A stretch of 64,000 nt of DNA. Origin: Sandaracinaceae bacterium. Lineage in GTDB: Bacteria > Myxococcota_A > Polyangia > Polyangiales > Sandaracinaceae. The stretch lies in the NCBI GenBank assembly GCA_040218145.1, contig JAVJQK010000007.1, positions 62,001 to 126,000 on the forward strand. The letters are read 5' to 3'. Below, one piece after another: positions 33,927 to 42,703 of the stretch. Numbering within the stretch: the stretch's first letter is position 1; each line of letters starts with the position of its first letter. The position numbers and the translations under genes are program-made. The notes below the pieces were generated by a model that worked only from the letters and a program-made list of their open reading frames with translations, had not been told where the DNA came from and made no database searches.

Positions 33927-33942
33927 GGGGGCTACTGCCCCC
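33927..33942 (+). terminator. GGGGGC-TACT-GCCCCC hairpin
   Basis: Perfect 6-bp GC stem with tetraloop, 39 bases after a stop codon and just before the next promoter. No U-tract. Confidence 0.4.
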
Positions 33943-33951
33943 GCGCTGAGC

Positions 33952-33957
33952 TATGAT
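33952..33957 (+). promoter_or_regulatory. -10-like TATGAT for the 33966 start
   Basis: Eight bases before the ATG. Confidence 0.5.
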
Positions 33958-33965
33958 GCGCGTGG

Positions 33966-34355
33966 ATGTGGGCCACCCTCAAAGCGCTGTATCAGAAGCA
34001 CCGGAGGCGCCTGTCTTTCCTCGCGCTCGGCATCTTCCTCGTCGCGGTCGCGATCGAGGTGGACGGCGTGATCCCGCGTGAGGTCGAGGTGGACTTCCCG
34101 ATGGGAGAGGCGCACTCGGACGTGACCGAGGCCCGCATCGAGTACTGGCAGGAGGACGAGATGGTCCGCGCGGTGCAGCGGAATTTCCCGAGCGGCGCCC
34201 CGCGCGCGGTCCGCGACACGGTGGAGCTGAGCTCCGGCGACTACGAGGTCACCGTGCTGCTCGTGCGGAGCGGCGGCGTGAGCGAAGAGCTGCGCGGCCG
34301 GCTCACCGCGCCCGCCGAGGGCGTCGTGCGCATCTCGCTCGGGAGCGGCTCGTGA
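33966..34355 (+). CDS. Small single-pass membrane protein
   Basis: A 129-residue protein with a basic N-terminus, one helix (residues about 17-33) and a small exported beta domain ([42 protein letters not shown]). Its stop overlaps the GTG of the sigma54 regulator, so the two are co-translated; it might supply or sense an envelope signal for that regulator, which is inference from arrangement only. Confidence 0.68.
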   Translation: MWATLKALYQKHRRRLSFLALGIFLVAVAIEVDGVIPREVEVDFPMGEAHSDVTEARIEYWQEDEMVRAVQRNFPSGAPRAVRDTVELSSGDYEVTVLLVRSGGVSEELRGRLTAPAEGVVRISLGSGS

Positions 34356-35722
34356 CGCAGCCGCGCACCGCGCACGTCGGCGATCCGCGCGTCCTCGAGC
34401 TGCCGCGCTGCGCGCTGGTGATCCTCAGCGGCGACGACCGTGGCCGCGAGCAGATCATCGAGGGCGACCTCTTCCGGATCGGCAAGTCCAAGGGCAACGA
34501 CCTGGTGCTGCCCGACGAGACCGTCTCGCGCGCGCACTGCGAGATCGTGCGGGACGACCGCGGCTACCTGCTCCGCGACCTCGGCTCCACCAACGGCACC
34601 CTGCTCGACGGCGCCGAGATCAAGGAGGCGTGGCTCAAGACCGGCGCCGTGATCACCGTCGGCAAGGTCGAGCTCAAGGTCCGACCCTTCCACGAGCGCG
34701 TGGAGATCCTGCCGTCGGACGCCGCGAGCTACGGCGAGGTGGCGGGCAAGTCGGTCGGCATGCGGCAGGTCTTCGGCCTGCTCGAGCGGCTCGGCCCCAC
34801 CGACGCGACGGTGCTCATCGGCGGCGAGACGGGGACGGGCAAGGACGTGCTCGCGCGCTCGATCCACGCCCAGAGCCCACGGGCGAAGCGCCCGTTCATC
34901 GTCGTGGACTGCGGCGCGGTCGTCGGCTCGCTCATCGAGTCGGAGCTCTTCGGGCACGAGAAGGGCGCCTTCACCGGCGCGTCCGCGACGCGTCAGGGCG
35001 CGTTCGAGCTCGCCGACGGCGGCACGCTCTTCCTCGACGAGATCGGAGAGCTGCCGCTCGATCTCCAGCCCAAGCTCCTGCGCGCGCTCGAGACACGGGC
35101 GTTTCGCCGGGTGGGCGGCAACCAGTCCACCGCGGTCGACATCCGCGTGATCGCCGCCTCCAAGCGAAACCTCAAGATGGAGGTCGAACGCGGCAAGTTC
35201 CGTGAGGACCTCTACTTCCGACTGGCCGTCGTGCCCGTGGAGCTGCCGCCCCTGCGCGAGCGCCTCGACGACATCCCCCTCCTCGTGGGCACCCTGCTCG
35301 CGCGCATCGCCGAGGGGGACGCCACCGGCTCCACGCCGACCGACATCTCCCCTGAGACCCTCGACGCCCTGCGCGCCCACGACTGGCCGGGGAACATTCG
35401 CGAGCTGCGCAACGTGCTCGAGCGCGCCGCCTATCTCTCCCGCGCCGCCGGACACGACGAGGTCTCACTCGGCTTCGTGCCCCTGGCCGGTGCCGCCCAG
35501 CCGAACGTCACCAAGGAGATCCGGCTCGCGCCCGACTTCGAGCCCGGCAAGAGCTACCGGGACACCAAGAGCGAGTGGGAGGCGCTCTTCGAGAAGCAGT
35601 ACGTGGGCTGGCTCCTCGACCAGAGCGACGGGAACATCTCCGCCGCGGCGCGCGCCGCGGACATGGATCGCAAGTACCTCCACAAGCTGGCCCGCAAGCA
35701 TGGTCTGCACCCGAAGAAGTGA
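34352..35722 (+). CDS. FHA-domain sigma54-dependent transcriptional activator
   Basis: A 456-residue enhancer-binding protein. The N-terminal FHA domain (about 22-110) has [23 protein letters not shown] and DLGSTNGT, so it should bind a phosphothreonine peptide in place of an aspartate receiver. The AAA+ domain (130-370) has Walker A GETGTGKD, the sigma54-contact loop GAFTGA and Walker [13 protein letters not shown]. The Fis-type C-terminus ([25 protein letters not shown]) binds DNA. FHA-type activators paired with Ser/Thr kinases are typical of myxobacteria; a Hanks kinase follows at 36055. GTG start overlapping the previous stop. Confidence 0.95.
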   Translation: MTQPRTAHVGDPRVLELPRCALVILSGDDRGREQIIEGDLFRIGKSKGNDLVLPDETVSRAHCEIVRDDRGYLLRDLGSTNGTLLDGAEIKEAWLKTGAVITVGKVELKVRPFHERVEILPSDAASYGEVAGKSVGMRQVFGLLERLGPTDATVLIGGETGTGKDVLARSIHAQSPRAKRPFIVVDCGAVVGSLIESELFGHEKGAFTGASATRQGAFELADGGTLFLDEIGELPLDLQPKLLRALETRAFRRVGGNQSTAVDIRVIAASKRNLKMEVERGKFREDLYFRLAVVPVELPPLRERLDDIPLLVGTLLARIAEGDATGSTPTDISPETLDALRAHDWPGNIRELRNVLERAAYLSRAAGHDEVSLGFVPLAGAAQPNVTKEIRLAPDFEPGKSYRDTKSEWEALFEKQYVGWLLDQSDGNISAAARAADMDRKYLHKLARKHGLHPKK

Positions 35723-35866
35723 GCCCCAGCCCCGGCTCGACGCGTCTCGGGACTTCAGCCGGCCCCCGCGAAACCGTTTGGATTTCCACTGGATGTCCAG
35801 CGCTCTCCCCGACCCGCACGCGTTGACACACGGGGTGGCCGATCGGACACTGCGTGCGTCGCTTGG

Positions 35867-36033
35867 CTAGCAGGCCGTTGAAGTACCGAGCCCGAAGGAT
35901 CTCGAAGCGCGACGGCCCGATTCTCGGTTCGGGGCGACGAGTAAATGCTTCAGCATTTGCGAGGAGGCGCGGGCCGAGAGGCGGGTCGTCCCGCCCGAGA
36001 GACGAGGAGCGAGGTTCTTCAACGGACTGCTAG
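35867..36033. mobile_element. 167-bp MITE-like element with 17-bp terminal inverted repeats
   Basis: Ends CTAGCAGGCCGTTGAAG (35867-35883) and CTTCAACGGACTGCTAG (36017-36033) are inverted copies with one mismatch. Inside is a perfect hairpin AAATGC-TTCA-GCATTT (35943-35958) and no ORF. It fills much of the 332-base gap 35723-36054; the remaining bases before it hold a lone TTGACA (35823-35828) without a convincing -10. The CTAG at each end could be part of the repeat or a duplicated target. The kinase start codon lies just beyond its right end. Confidence 0.65.
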
Positions 36034-36054
36034 GCCACGGTGACGGGGGACGAG

Positions 36055-37935
36055 ATGAATCCGAACGGCGCGCGGAGCGCGGAGAGCACGGCGACACGCG
36101 CCTACTCGCTGGCGGCGATGCCGCCGCAGGTGTTCGGCAAGTACACCCTGATCGGCAGGCTCGGGCACGGGGGCATGGCCGAGGTGAACCTCGCGGTCTC
36201 CGAGGGCAAGGGCGGCTTCCGCAAGCTCGTCGTCATCAAGAAGCTCCACCGCCACCTGGCCATGGAGCCGGGCTTCATCGAGATGTTCCTCGACGAGGCG
36301 CGCCTCGCCGCGCGGCTGAACCACCCGCACGCGGTCCAGACCTACGAGGTCGGCGAGAGCGACGGCAACCACTTCATCGCGATGGAGTACCTCGACGGCC
36401 AGGGCCTCGAGCGGCTCCTCCGGATGTCCGGGGAGCGCGAGGAGGTCATCAGCGTGGAGCTGGCGGCGCGCATGATCTCGGACGCGCTCGACGGCCTCGC
36501 CTACGCGCACGAGCTGACCGACTTCGACGGGACCGCCCTCAACGTCGTGCACCGGGACATCAGCCCGCAGAACATCTTCGTCACCTACAACGGCATGGTG
36601 AAGCTGCTCGACTTCGGGATCGCCAAGGCCGCGACCCACGTCGTCGAGACCAAGACCGGCGTCATCAAGGGCAAGTACGCCTACATCGCCCCCGAGCAGG
36701 CGCTCGGCGCGGACGTCGATCAGCGCTCGGATCTCTGGTCGATGGGCGTGGTGCTCTGGGAGGTGCTCACCGGACGCCGCCTCTTCAAGAGCGCGAACGA
36801 GCTGGCGACCCTGCACGAGACGTTGCAGGGCGACATCAAGCTCCCGTCGGCCTTCCGTCCGGACCTGCCCACCGATCTCGACACCATCTGCATGCGCGCG
36901 CTGCAGCGCGATCCGAACGATCGCTACCAGAGCGCGCAGGAGATGAAGGACGATCTCGATCGCTACCTGCAGATGCTGCCGAAGGCGCCGGGGAGGCGTC
37001 ACATCGGGCGGCTCATGAAGGACCGCTTCGCCGAGGTCATCGACCTGCACAAGACGACGCTCGCGGCCTGCCTCAAGGGCTCGGACCAGAGCGTCACCAG
37101 CAGCGCCATCGATCGCCTCGTCGCGCCCGCGTCGATCAGCGGCATTCACGCAAACCAGTCCGGCATGACGCCGACGCCGACGCCGACCCCGAGCCCCGCT
37201 CCCGTCAGCGTCACGCCGCCGCCCGGCCTCCCGAGCGTGACCCCGCCGCCGATGGCCACCAGCGCGCCGCGGCCGCAGGAGGGCGGCGGCTGGATGTGGA
37301 AGGCGGCGCTGATCCTGCTCGTCATCCTGCTCGCGGCGGTGGCGGCGCTGCTCCTCCCGCTCGGCCAGCCGGACGAGATCACGGTCGGCGCGCTGCCAGA
37401 CCGAGAGGACGGGACCGCAGAGCAGCCCGTGCCCGAGGCGGGCGGTGATGTCGTCCAGCTCCCCTCGGAGCCGGGGATGGAAGCGGCGCGGAACGAGGCG
37501 CCGCAGGCCGATGGCGTCGCCGACACGACCGAGCAGCCGCCGGCCGAAGAAGAGGTCGAAGCGCCGACCGAAGAAGAGGTCGAGGCGGATCGCCAGGCGT
37601 CGCGGACCCCCGAGCAGATCGCCCGCCTCCGCGCCGCTCGCGAGCGTCGTCAGCGTGAGCGCCGCGAGCGCGAGGCGAGGCAGGCGCAAGAGCGGGAGGA
37701 GGCGGCCACCCCGCCGCCCGCCGAGGAGCCGGGCAGGCTCACGCTCGCCACCACCCCGTGGACCCACGTGTATCTCGGCAGCCGCGACCTCGGCACGACG
37801 CCGATCGTGAACGTGGAGCTCCCCGCCGGCACGCACGCGCTGCGCTTGGTCAACCGCGAGGCGGGCATCGAGCAGACCTACCGCGTGACGATCCGACCAG
37901 GGCAGCGCCTGAGCCGCCGGCTCGGTCTGCGCTGA
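36055..37935 (+). CDS. Hanks-type Ser/Thr protein kinase with PEGA domain
   Basis: A 626-residue kinase. The catalytic domain (about 23-300) has RLGHGGMAEV, VVIKK, HRDISPQN and LDFGIAKA, then APEQ. A Thr/Pro linker (PTPTPTPSPAP) leads to one membrane helix (about 418-440). The exported part is acidic, then basic coiled-coil-like (ARERRQRERREREARQ), and ends in a PEGA domain (about 555-620: LTLATTPWTHVYLG, TPIVNVELPAGTH), thought to bind envelope ligands. I chose ATG 36055 because GGGGGA lies 4 bases upstream; a GTG at 36040 is in frame. The MITE-like element ends 21 bases before it and may supply its 5' region. Confidence 0.93.
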   Translation: MNPNGARSAESTATRAYSLAAMPPQVFGKYTLIGRLGHGGMAEVNLAVSEGKGGFRKLVVIKKLHRHLAMEPGFIEMFLDEARLAARLNHPHAVQTYEVGESDGNHFIAMEYLDGQGLERLLRMSGEREEVISVELAARMISDALDGLAYAHELTDFDGTALNVVHRDISPQNIFVTYNGMVKLLDFGIAKAATHVVETKTGVIKGKYAYIAPEQALGADVDQRSDLWSMGVVLWEVLTGRRLFKSANELATLHETLQGDIKLPSAFRPDLPTDLDTICMRALQRDPNDRYQSAQEMKDDLDRYLQMLPKAPGRRHIGRLMKDRFAEVIDLHKTTLAACLKGSDQSVTSSAIDRLVAPASISGIHANQSGMTPTPTPTPSPAPVSVTPPPGLPSVTPPPMATSAPRPQEGGGWMWKAALILLVILLAAVAALLLPLGQPDEITVGALPDREDGTAEQPVPEAGGDVVQLPSEPGMEAARNEAPQADGVADTTEQPPAEEEVEAPTEEEVEADRQASRTPEQIARLRAARERRQRERREREARQAQEREEAATPPPAEEPGRLTLATTPWTHVYLGSRDLGTTPIVNVELPAGTHALRLVNREAGIEQTYRVTIRPGQRLSRRLGLR

Positions 37936-37939
37936 GCGA

Positions 37940-39268
37940 TCAGCGACCGCCCAGGGTGCTCACGTCGAAGACGTACGCCGCGCCCGTCTGCGTCGCGACT
38001 CCCCCGCCGCTGAGCGGCGCGCCGATGACCACCGTTCCGCCGTTCGCCGCGCAGGCCCGCCCGAACTGACCTGCGTCCGTCGGCGGCGTCAGCTCCGCCA
38101 CCAGGACGAGGTCCGTACGCCCGTACGCGTAGACCGCACCCCGTCCCGCGCGCGCGAGCGGGGCTCCCACGAGCAGCGTCGTGCCCGCCGCGCACACCGA
38201 GGCCCCGAAGCGATCGCTGGATCCAGCCGACTCGATCGACCCCGCCGGCGCGCCCGTGGCGACGTCGTACAGGTAGACGCGCCCCACGCCGTCGGCGCTG
38301 CTCCCGCTGGTGTTCTGGTCGGCGCCGACCGCCAAGAGGTCTCCCCAGAACGCAACCGAGACGCCGAACTTGTCGCCCGTGGCGGGGCTCGTGATGCGCC
38401 GGCTGAGCCCGCTCATCAGATCGTGCAGCACCACGAACCCGGCCTGGCTGCCCCTCGAGGGCGCGCCGACCGCGAGCCAGCGCGCCGTGTCGTCCACCGC
38501 GAGTGACGAGCCGAAGACGTCGCCCATCACGGGCGGACCGTCCCGGCCGACCTCGGTGTCCGGTGTCCCGTCGAAGCCGAGCCGATAGACCGCGCCGACG
38601 TCCTCCTCCGCCGCGGGCGCGAAGCGGTAGGCGCCCACCGCGAGCTGGTCGGGCGCGAGCACCTCGACGCTGCCGCCGTAGAAGCCGCCGCCACCGCGCA
38701 GGGTGAAGACCTCCTCGCTGCGGGTGTCGAAGCGAAGTACCTCGTTCGCGCCGGGCCGGCCGGCGAAGACGTAGTCCTCCGAGAGCGCGACGTCGAAGCC
38801 CAGCTCCGCGCTGCCCGAGGACGCGATCGAGTAGCGCCCGACCTGGGCGAACCCGCTCGCCTCGAACAGATAGACCGCGCCCTCCGCCGAGGCGGCGCCA
38901 TAGCTCGGCGCTCCGATGGCGATGGCGCGCCCGCGGAAGTCCACCGCGCGCCCGAACTCGCTGCCCACCGCCGTGGCGTCGCTCGGCACGAGGGTCGCGA
39001 CGACCGGCAGCTCCATGCCCGTCCCGCCGTCTCCGCCCGCGTCCACGCCGGCGTCACCGTTCTCTCCGCCGTCCGTCCGGTCTCCGTCTCCGGCGTCCCG
39101 ATCGACGGCGCCGTCGGGGCTCGCGCTGGATCGACATCGTCCGGCCACGCAGGACCAGCCCTCCGGGCACTCGCCGGCCGAGTCGCTGGCGCAGCGGTAC
39201 TGCCCCTCCGGCAGGGTCGCGGTGCACGCGAAGAGCAGGCACGCCGAGAGTGAGATCCACGCGCGCAT
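37940..39268 (-). CDS. FG-GAP / integrin-alpha-like propeller lipoprotein
   Basis: A 442-residue lipoprotein (SACLLFAC lipobox). After a Cys-rich knot (YRCASDSAGECPEGWSCVAGRC) and an Asp/Gly-rich linker, seven repeats of about 48 residues follow, each with a pattern such as GSEFGRAVDFRGRAIAIGAP or GDKFGVSVAFWGDLLAVGA. These are FG-GAP blades of a seven-bladed beta propeller, usual in calcium-binding adhesion-type surface proteins, although the canonical DxDxDG calcium loops are mostly replaced by DGVG or DVG variants. Its ATG shares a base with the stop of the TPR gene upstream. Confidence 0.85.
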   Translation of the reverse strand: MRAWISLSACLLFACTATLPEGQYRCASDSAGECPEGWSCVAGRCRSSASPDGAVDRDAGDGDRTDGGENGDAGVDAGGDGGTGMELPVVATLVPSDATAVGSEFGRAVDFRGRAIAIGAPSYGAASAEGAVYLFEASGFAQVGRYSIASSGSAELGFDVALSEDYVFAGRPGANEVLRFDTRSEEVFTLRGGGGFYGGSVEVLAPDQLAVGAYRFAPAAEEDVGAVYRLGFDGTPDTEVGRDGPPVMGDVFGSSLAVDDTARWLAVGAPSRGSQAGFVVLHDLMSGLSRRITSPATGDKFGVSVAFWGDLLAVGADQNTSGSSADGVGRVYLYDVATGAPAGSIESAGSSDRFGASVCAAGTTLLVGAPLARAGRGAVYAYGRTDLVLVAELTPPTDAGQFGRACAANGGTVVIGAPLSGGGVATQTGAAYVFDVSTLGGR

Positions 39269-39987
39269 CAGAACCGCCCCCTGAGCTGGACGGTCCCCGG
39301 ACCGAACGCGACCTCGGCTTCTCCCCCGCCAGCGCTGGCCCAGAGGGCCACGCCGATCCCCGCCGCGGCGAGCCCGACCGCCAGGGCCGCGATGCCGACT
39401 CCGGAGAGGGCGGGCGCCCGCTCGTGCGCGTCCCTCACGCTCGGCCAGTCGGTCGCGCTCATCACCGCGTCGATGTCCGCGAGCGCTACCCCGAGGAGGA
39501 TGGCGCCGCCCACGACGAGGGCGCCGCCGCCGACGGTGAGCGTGATCCCCGCGACGGGAGACGATCCCGCCGCGGTCGGCGGTTCCGTCATCGCGTCGCC
39601 TCCGGGGTCTGGACCGAGCTCGGGCTCGGGATCGCCGAGCGCTGGCTGCTCCCGCTCGAGCGCGGTCTGGAGAGCGCGGATGCGCGCCTCGACCGCCTCT
39701 CGGTCTTCGGCCCCCGGCCGCGCGCTCAGGTAGGCCCGAAAGCTCGCGAGCGCCTCCGCGTCCTGTCGAAGACGGTCCTGCACGGTGGCGATGTTGTAGA
39801 GCAGGTCCGGCTCGCCGGTCATGTCGTAGCAGCGCTGGAAGTGCTCGAGCGCCTCGCCGAAGCGGCCTTGCTCGAAGGCCTCACGCCCCATCGCGAATTC
39901 CGCGCGCGCGTCGAAGGTCACCTGCGCCATCGCGGACGTCGGGAACGACACGGCGAGGACCATCCAGAACGCGAGCGCTCGACTCAT
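39268..39987 (-). CDS. TPR-repeat envelope protein with C-terminal helices
   Basis: A 239-residue protein with signal peptide (cleavage after SAMA). Residues 25-105 hold two to three TPR units (FAMGREAFEQGRFGEALEHFQRCY, PDLLYNIATVQDRL). A Pro/Glu-rich linker precedes two hydrophobic helices (about 150-170 and 193-214), so the protein is membrane-held with TPRs in the periplasm. Small TPR proteins of this build often pair with kinases or surface lipoproteins in myxobacteria. First gene of a two-gene unit with the FG-GAP lipoprotein. Confidence 0.78.
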   Translation of the reverse strand: MSRALAFWMVLAVSFPTSAMAQVTFDARAEFAMGREAFEQGRFGEALEHFQRCYDMTGEPDLLYNIATVQDRLRQDAEALASFRAYLSARPGAEDREAVEARIRALQTALEREQPALGDPEPELGPDPGGDAMTEPPTAAGSSPVAGITLTVGGGALVVGGAILLGVALADIDAVMSATDWPSVRDAHERAPALSGVGIAALAVGLAAAGIGVALWASAGGGEAEVAFGPGTVQLRGRF

Positions 39988-39993
39988 GGCGCG

Positions 39994-40046
39994 ATCATAC
40001 CCGACACCTCGTCCGCTGCGCCCACCGATGCCGGCTGTGGTACCTT
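39994..40046. promoter_or_regulatory. Divergent leaderless-type -10 boxes
   Basis: TATGAT on the minus strand (39994-39999) is 6 bases from the ATG at 39987; TACCTT on the plus strand (40041-40046) is 7 bases from the ATG at 40054. Confidence 0.5.
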
Positions 40047-40053
40047 CCACGCG

Positions 40054-41403
40054 ATGCACGGCACCGGTCCCCAGCCACGCTGGCTCGCGTCGTTGGCCGC
40101 GCTCAGCGTCGCGTCGTTGGCCGCGCTCACCGCCTGCGGACCGCAGCCGACCCTTCCCGAGGGGGCGCTGGCGCCGATCAAGGTCGGCGTCGTCACCTCG
40201 CTCACGGGCACCCTCGGGACCGACGGACCGGGCTGGGCGAACTCGGCGCGCGTGGCGGCCCGCGAGGTGAACGCGGCGGGCGGACCGATCGACGGTCGCC
40301 CGATCGAGCTCGTCGTGGTCGACGACGAGACGAACCCGGGGCGCGCCGAGGCCATCGCCACGCGCCTCGTGAACGAGGACGAGGTCGTCGCGGTGATCGG
40401 CGCGGCCGCGAGCAGCATCACGCTCGGCCTCGCCGCGGTGACCGGCCCGGCGCAGATCCCGCAGGTCTCCTGCTGCTCGACGTCGGACCTCATCACCTCG
40501 CGCGCGATGGGGCTGCCGGAGGAGGAGCGCTTCCTCTTCCGCACCGCGCCCTCGGACATCCTGCAGGCGAAGGTCGTCTCCATCGCGGCCACGCAGCTCG
40601 CGTGCTCCAGCCTCGCCGTCCTGCACCTCGACGACAGCTACGGCCAGCCCTTCGGGGACGCGATCGTCAGCGAGTTCCGCTCGGGCGGCGGCATCATCGC
40701 GGCGCAGGTGCCGTTCGCGGACGAGCAGGCGAGCTACACCGCGGAGCTGACGATGATCCGCGACGCGATGCCCGGCTGCATCGCCCTGGTCGCGTTCCCC
40801 GGCTCGGCGGGCACCATCGTGCAGAACTGGGCGTCGCTCAGCGGCACGCCCGACGTGACCTGGATCGGGACCGACGGCGTGCGCGCGCCCGGCCTCGTCG
40901 AGCAGGTGGGCGACCCCGCGCTCATCGACGGATTCTTCGGCACCTCGCCCGTCACGGACGGCTCCACCCGCGAGTACAACGCCTTCCGGGACCGCTACCG
41001 CGCGTTCTACGGCGAGGACCCGATCCCGTTCTCGTCCAACCAGTACGACGCGGTCGCGCTCCTCTCGCTCGCCATCGCGCGCGCCGGCACCACGGACGGA
41101 GTCGCGGTGCGGGACGCGCTGCGCGAGGTGGCGGGCGCGCCTTCGGACCCGGGCGGCCTGATCCTCCCGGGGCAGCTCGCCGAGGGCCTCGCCGAGGTCC
41201 GCGACGGCATCGACATCGACTACCAGGGCGCGAGCGGCAACGTGGACTTCGACGCGCTCGGCAACGTCGTCACCTCCTACGAGATCTGGCGCTACGACGC
41301 GCCCGGCTCGACCGCCAGCTGCGACGGTCCCCGCTCCGTGGTCCCGGGCGGCGGCGGCGCGTTCTGCCGTTTCCGCACCCTCAACGCGGAGGAGATCCGA
41401 TGA
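40054..41403 (+). CDS. Branched-chain-amino-acid-type ABC substrate-binding protein
   Basis: A 449-residue periplasmic-binding lipoprotein (LAALTACG lipobox) of the type I, LivJ-like fold. It has KVGVVTSLTGTLGTDGP, ELVVVDDETNPG, VIGAAASS and SYGQPFGDAI, all normal for the family. A CC pair (SCCSTSD) and two more Cys in the second half (SLACSS and MPGCIAL) are unusual in this family and may form disulphides. No permease or ATPase genes are near, so it may serve a distant transporter or act as a sensor. First gene of a three-gene operon. Confidence 0.88.
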   Translation: MHGTGPQPRWLASLAALSVASLAALTACGPQPTLPEGALAPIKVGVVTSLTGTLGTDGPGWANSARVAAREVNAAGGPIDGRPIELVVVDDETNPGRAEAIATRLVNEDEVVAVIGAAASSITLGLAAVTGPAQIPQVSCCSTSDLITSRAMGLPEEERFLFRTAPSDILQAKVVSIAATQLACSSLAVLHLDDSYGQPFGDAIVSEFRSGGGIIAAQVPFADEQASYTAELTMIRDAMPGCIALVAFPGSAGTIVQNWASLSGTPDVTWIGTDGVRAPGLVEQVGDPALIDGFFGTSPVTDGSTREYNAFRDRYRAFYGEDPIPFSSNQYDAVALLSLAIARAGTTDGVAVRDALREVAGAPSDPGGLILPGQLAEGLAEVRDGIDIDYQGASGNVDFDALGNVVTSYEIWRYDAPGSTASCDGPRSVVPGGGGAFCRFRTLNAEEIR

Positions 41404-41870
41404 GGGCCCTCTCGGCGCTCCTCACCTCGGCCCTGCTCGTCGCGTGCGCGCCCGAGCCCGTCGCGGTGGATCTCGGCTTCCCGCGCGAGGAGAACTTCCT
41501 CTTCACCGAGTCCGGCCGACTCGTCGTCTACGAGACCTCGGCGGATCTGGGCGCCTGCCCCGCGATCTTCGAGCGCATCGAGGCCGGTGACTTCGGCGAC
41601 CCGGTCATCGACAGCGACTGGCGCCCGATCTGCGAGCTGCGCGACGGGCTCCGCTTCGCCGCCCCCGAGGGCCCGCACGCCTACGTCGCGCTCGGACGCG
41701 ACGGCTCCAACCAGATCATCCTCAGCGGCTGCCGGGTCGCCGAGGCCTTCGCCGACGCGCCGGCGATCGAGGTGGAGCTCTACCCGACCGACGACTACGC
41801 GTCCTCGACGGATGGGCGCACGCCCGGCTGCGCGAACGCTCAGGACAAGTGCACGCGAGGTTGCCTGTGA
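41400..41870 (+). CDS. Lipoprotein co-transcribed with the binding protein
   Basis: A 156-residue lipoprotein (ALLVACAPE lipobox). A beta-rich body with Cys residues at GACPAIFERI, WRPICELRD and LSGCRV, then a Cys-rich end (PGCANAQDKCTRGC). No family recognised. The ATG overlaps the previous stop (ATGA), so it is translated together with the binding protein and is likely its partner at the membrane. Confidence 0.75.
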   Translation: MRALSALLTSALLVACAPEPVAVDLGFPREENFLFTESGRLVVYETSADLGACPAIFERIEAGDFGDPVIDSDWRPICELRDGLRFAAPEGPHAYVALGRDGSNQIILSGCRVAEAFADAPAIEVELYPTDDYASSTDGRTPGCANAQDKCTRGCL

Positions 41871-42697
41871 TGCGCGCCCTCCCCTGCGCGCTGATCGGCG
41901 CGCTCGCGTTCACCTTCGCCGCGGCCCCCGCGCTGGCCCAGACGGAGCTCGAGCAGGCGGAGAGCGCCTACCTGGAGGTCGACTTCGAGAGCACCCGGGA
42001 CCACGCGCTCGAGGCGCTCCGCGAAGGAGGGCACCCGCCGGAGGAGCTCGTCCGCATCTACCAGCTCCTCGGGACCGCCTCGTCCCTCATGGGCGAGGAG
42101 GACGCGGCGCGCGACTACTTCGTGCGCATGCTCGGCATCGACCGTGACGCCCAGCTCGACGAGAGCGTCCCGCCGCGGGCCCGCAACCCGTATCTCGAGG
42201 CGCGGGGCATCTGGGCCGCGCGCCAGGGGCGCCTCTCGATCTCCACCGGCCTCGACCGGGCCAGCTCCGCCGTGCGGGTCGAGCTGCGCGACCCGACCGA
42301 CATGGCGCGTCGGGTCCGCCTCGCCGCGCGGCTGGAGGGCCAGGCGGAGTACAACCAGCAGGAGTACCAGTCGCAGTCCGTGCTCGCGGTGCCCGTAGAG
42401 GGCGCGGCCGAGGCCGATCGCGTCGAGTACTACGTCGAGATCGTCGACATGCACGGCAACGTGCTGCTCGCCGAGGGCTCCCCCTTCGCCCCGCGCGTCG
42501 TCGGGCGCGTCCCGAGCGGCGGCGGGGGCGCCGAGGGGGAAGGCGGCGGCGGCCGGGTCACCTTCTTCGAGGAGCCGCTCTTCTGGATCCTCGTCGGCGT
42601 CGGCGTGCTCGCGGCCGGCGCCGTCACCGCCGCGGTCATCGTCGACCAGCGCAGCTCCGTCGCGCTCCAGACCGGCATCTCCTTCGGCGTCGACTGA
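41870..42697 (+). CDS. Periplasmic TPR-like membrane protein
   Basis: A 275-residue protein with a signal peptide ending APALAQ. A helical TPR-like region (20-90: LEQAESAYLEVDFESTRDHALEAL) is followed by a beta domain (about 105-205) and a C-terminal membrane helix (about 234-256) after a Gly-rich hinge. The ATG at 41870 shares its A with the previous stop. Architecture is close to the TPR protein at 39268-39987. With the two lipoproteins upstream it forms an envelope module of unknown purpose. Confidence 0.75.
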   Translation: MRALPCALIGALAFTFAAAPALAQTELEQAESAYLEVDFESTRDHALEALREGGHPPEELVRIYQLLGTASSLMGEEDAARDYFVRMLGIDRDAQLDESVPPRARNPYLEARGIWAARQGRLSISTGLDRASSAVRVELRDPTDMARRVRLAARLEGQAEYNQQEYQSQSVLAVPVEGAAEADRVEYYVEIVDMHGNVLLAEGSPFAPRVVGRVPSGGGGAEGEGGGGRVTFFEEPLFWILVGVGVLAAGAVTAAVIVDQRSSVALQTGISFGVD

Positions 42698-42703
42698 CCC
42701 GGA

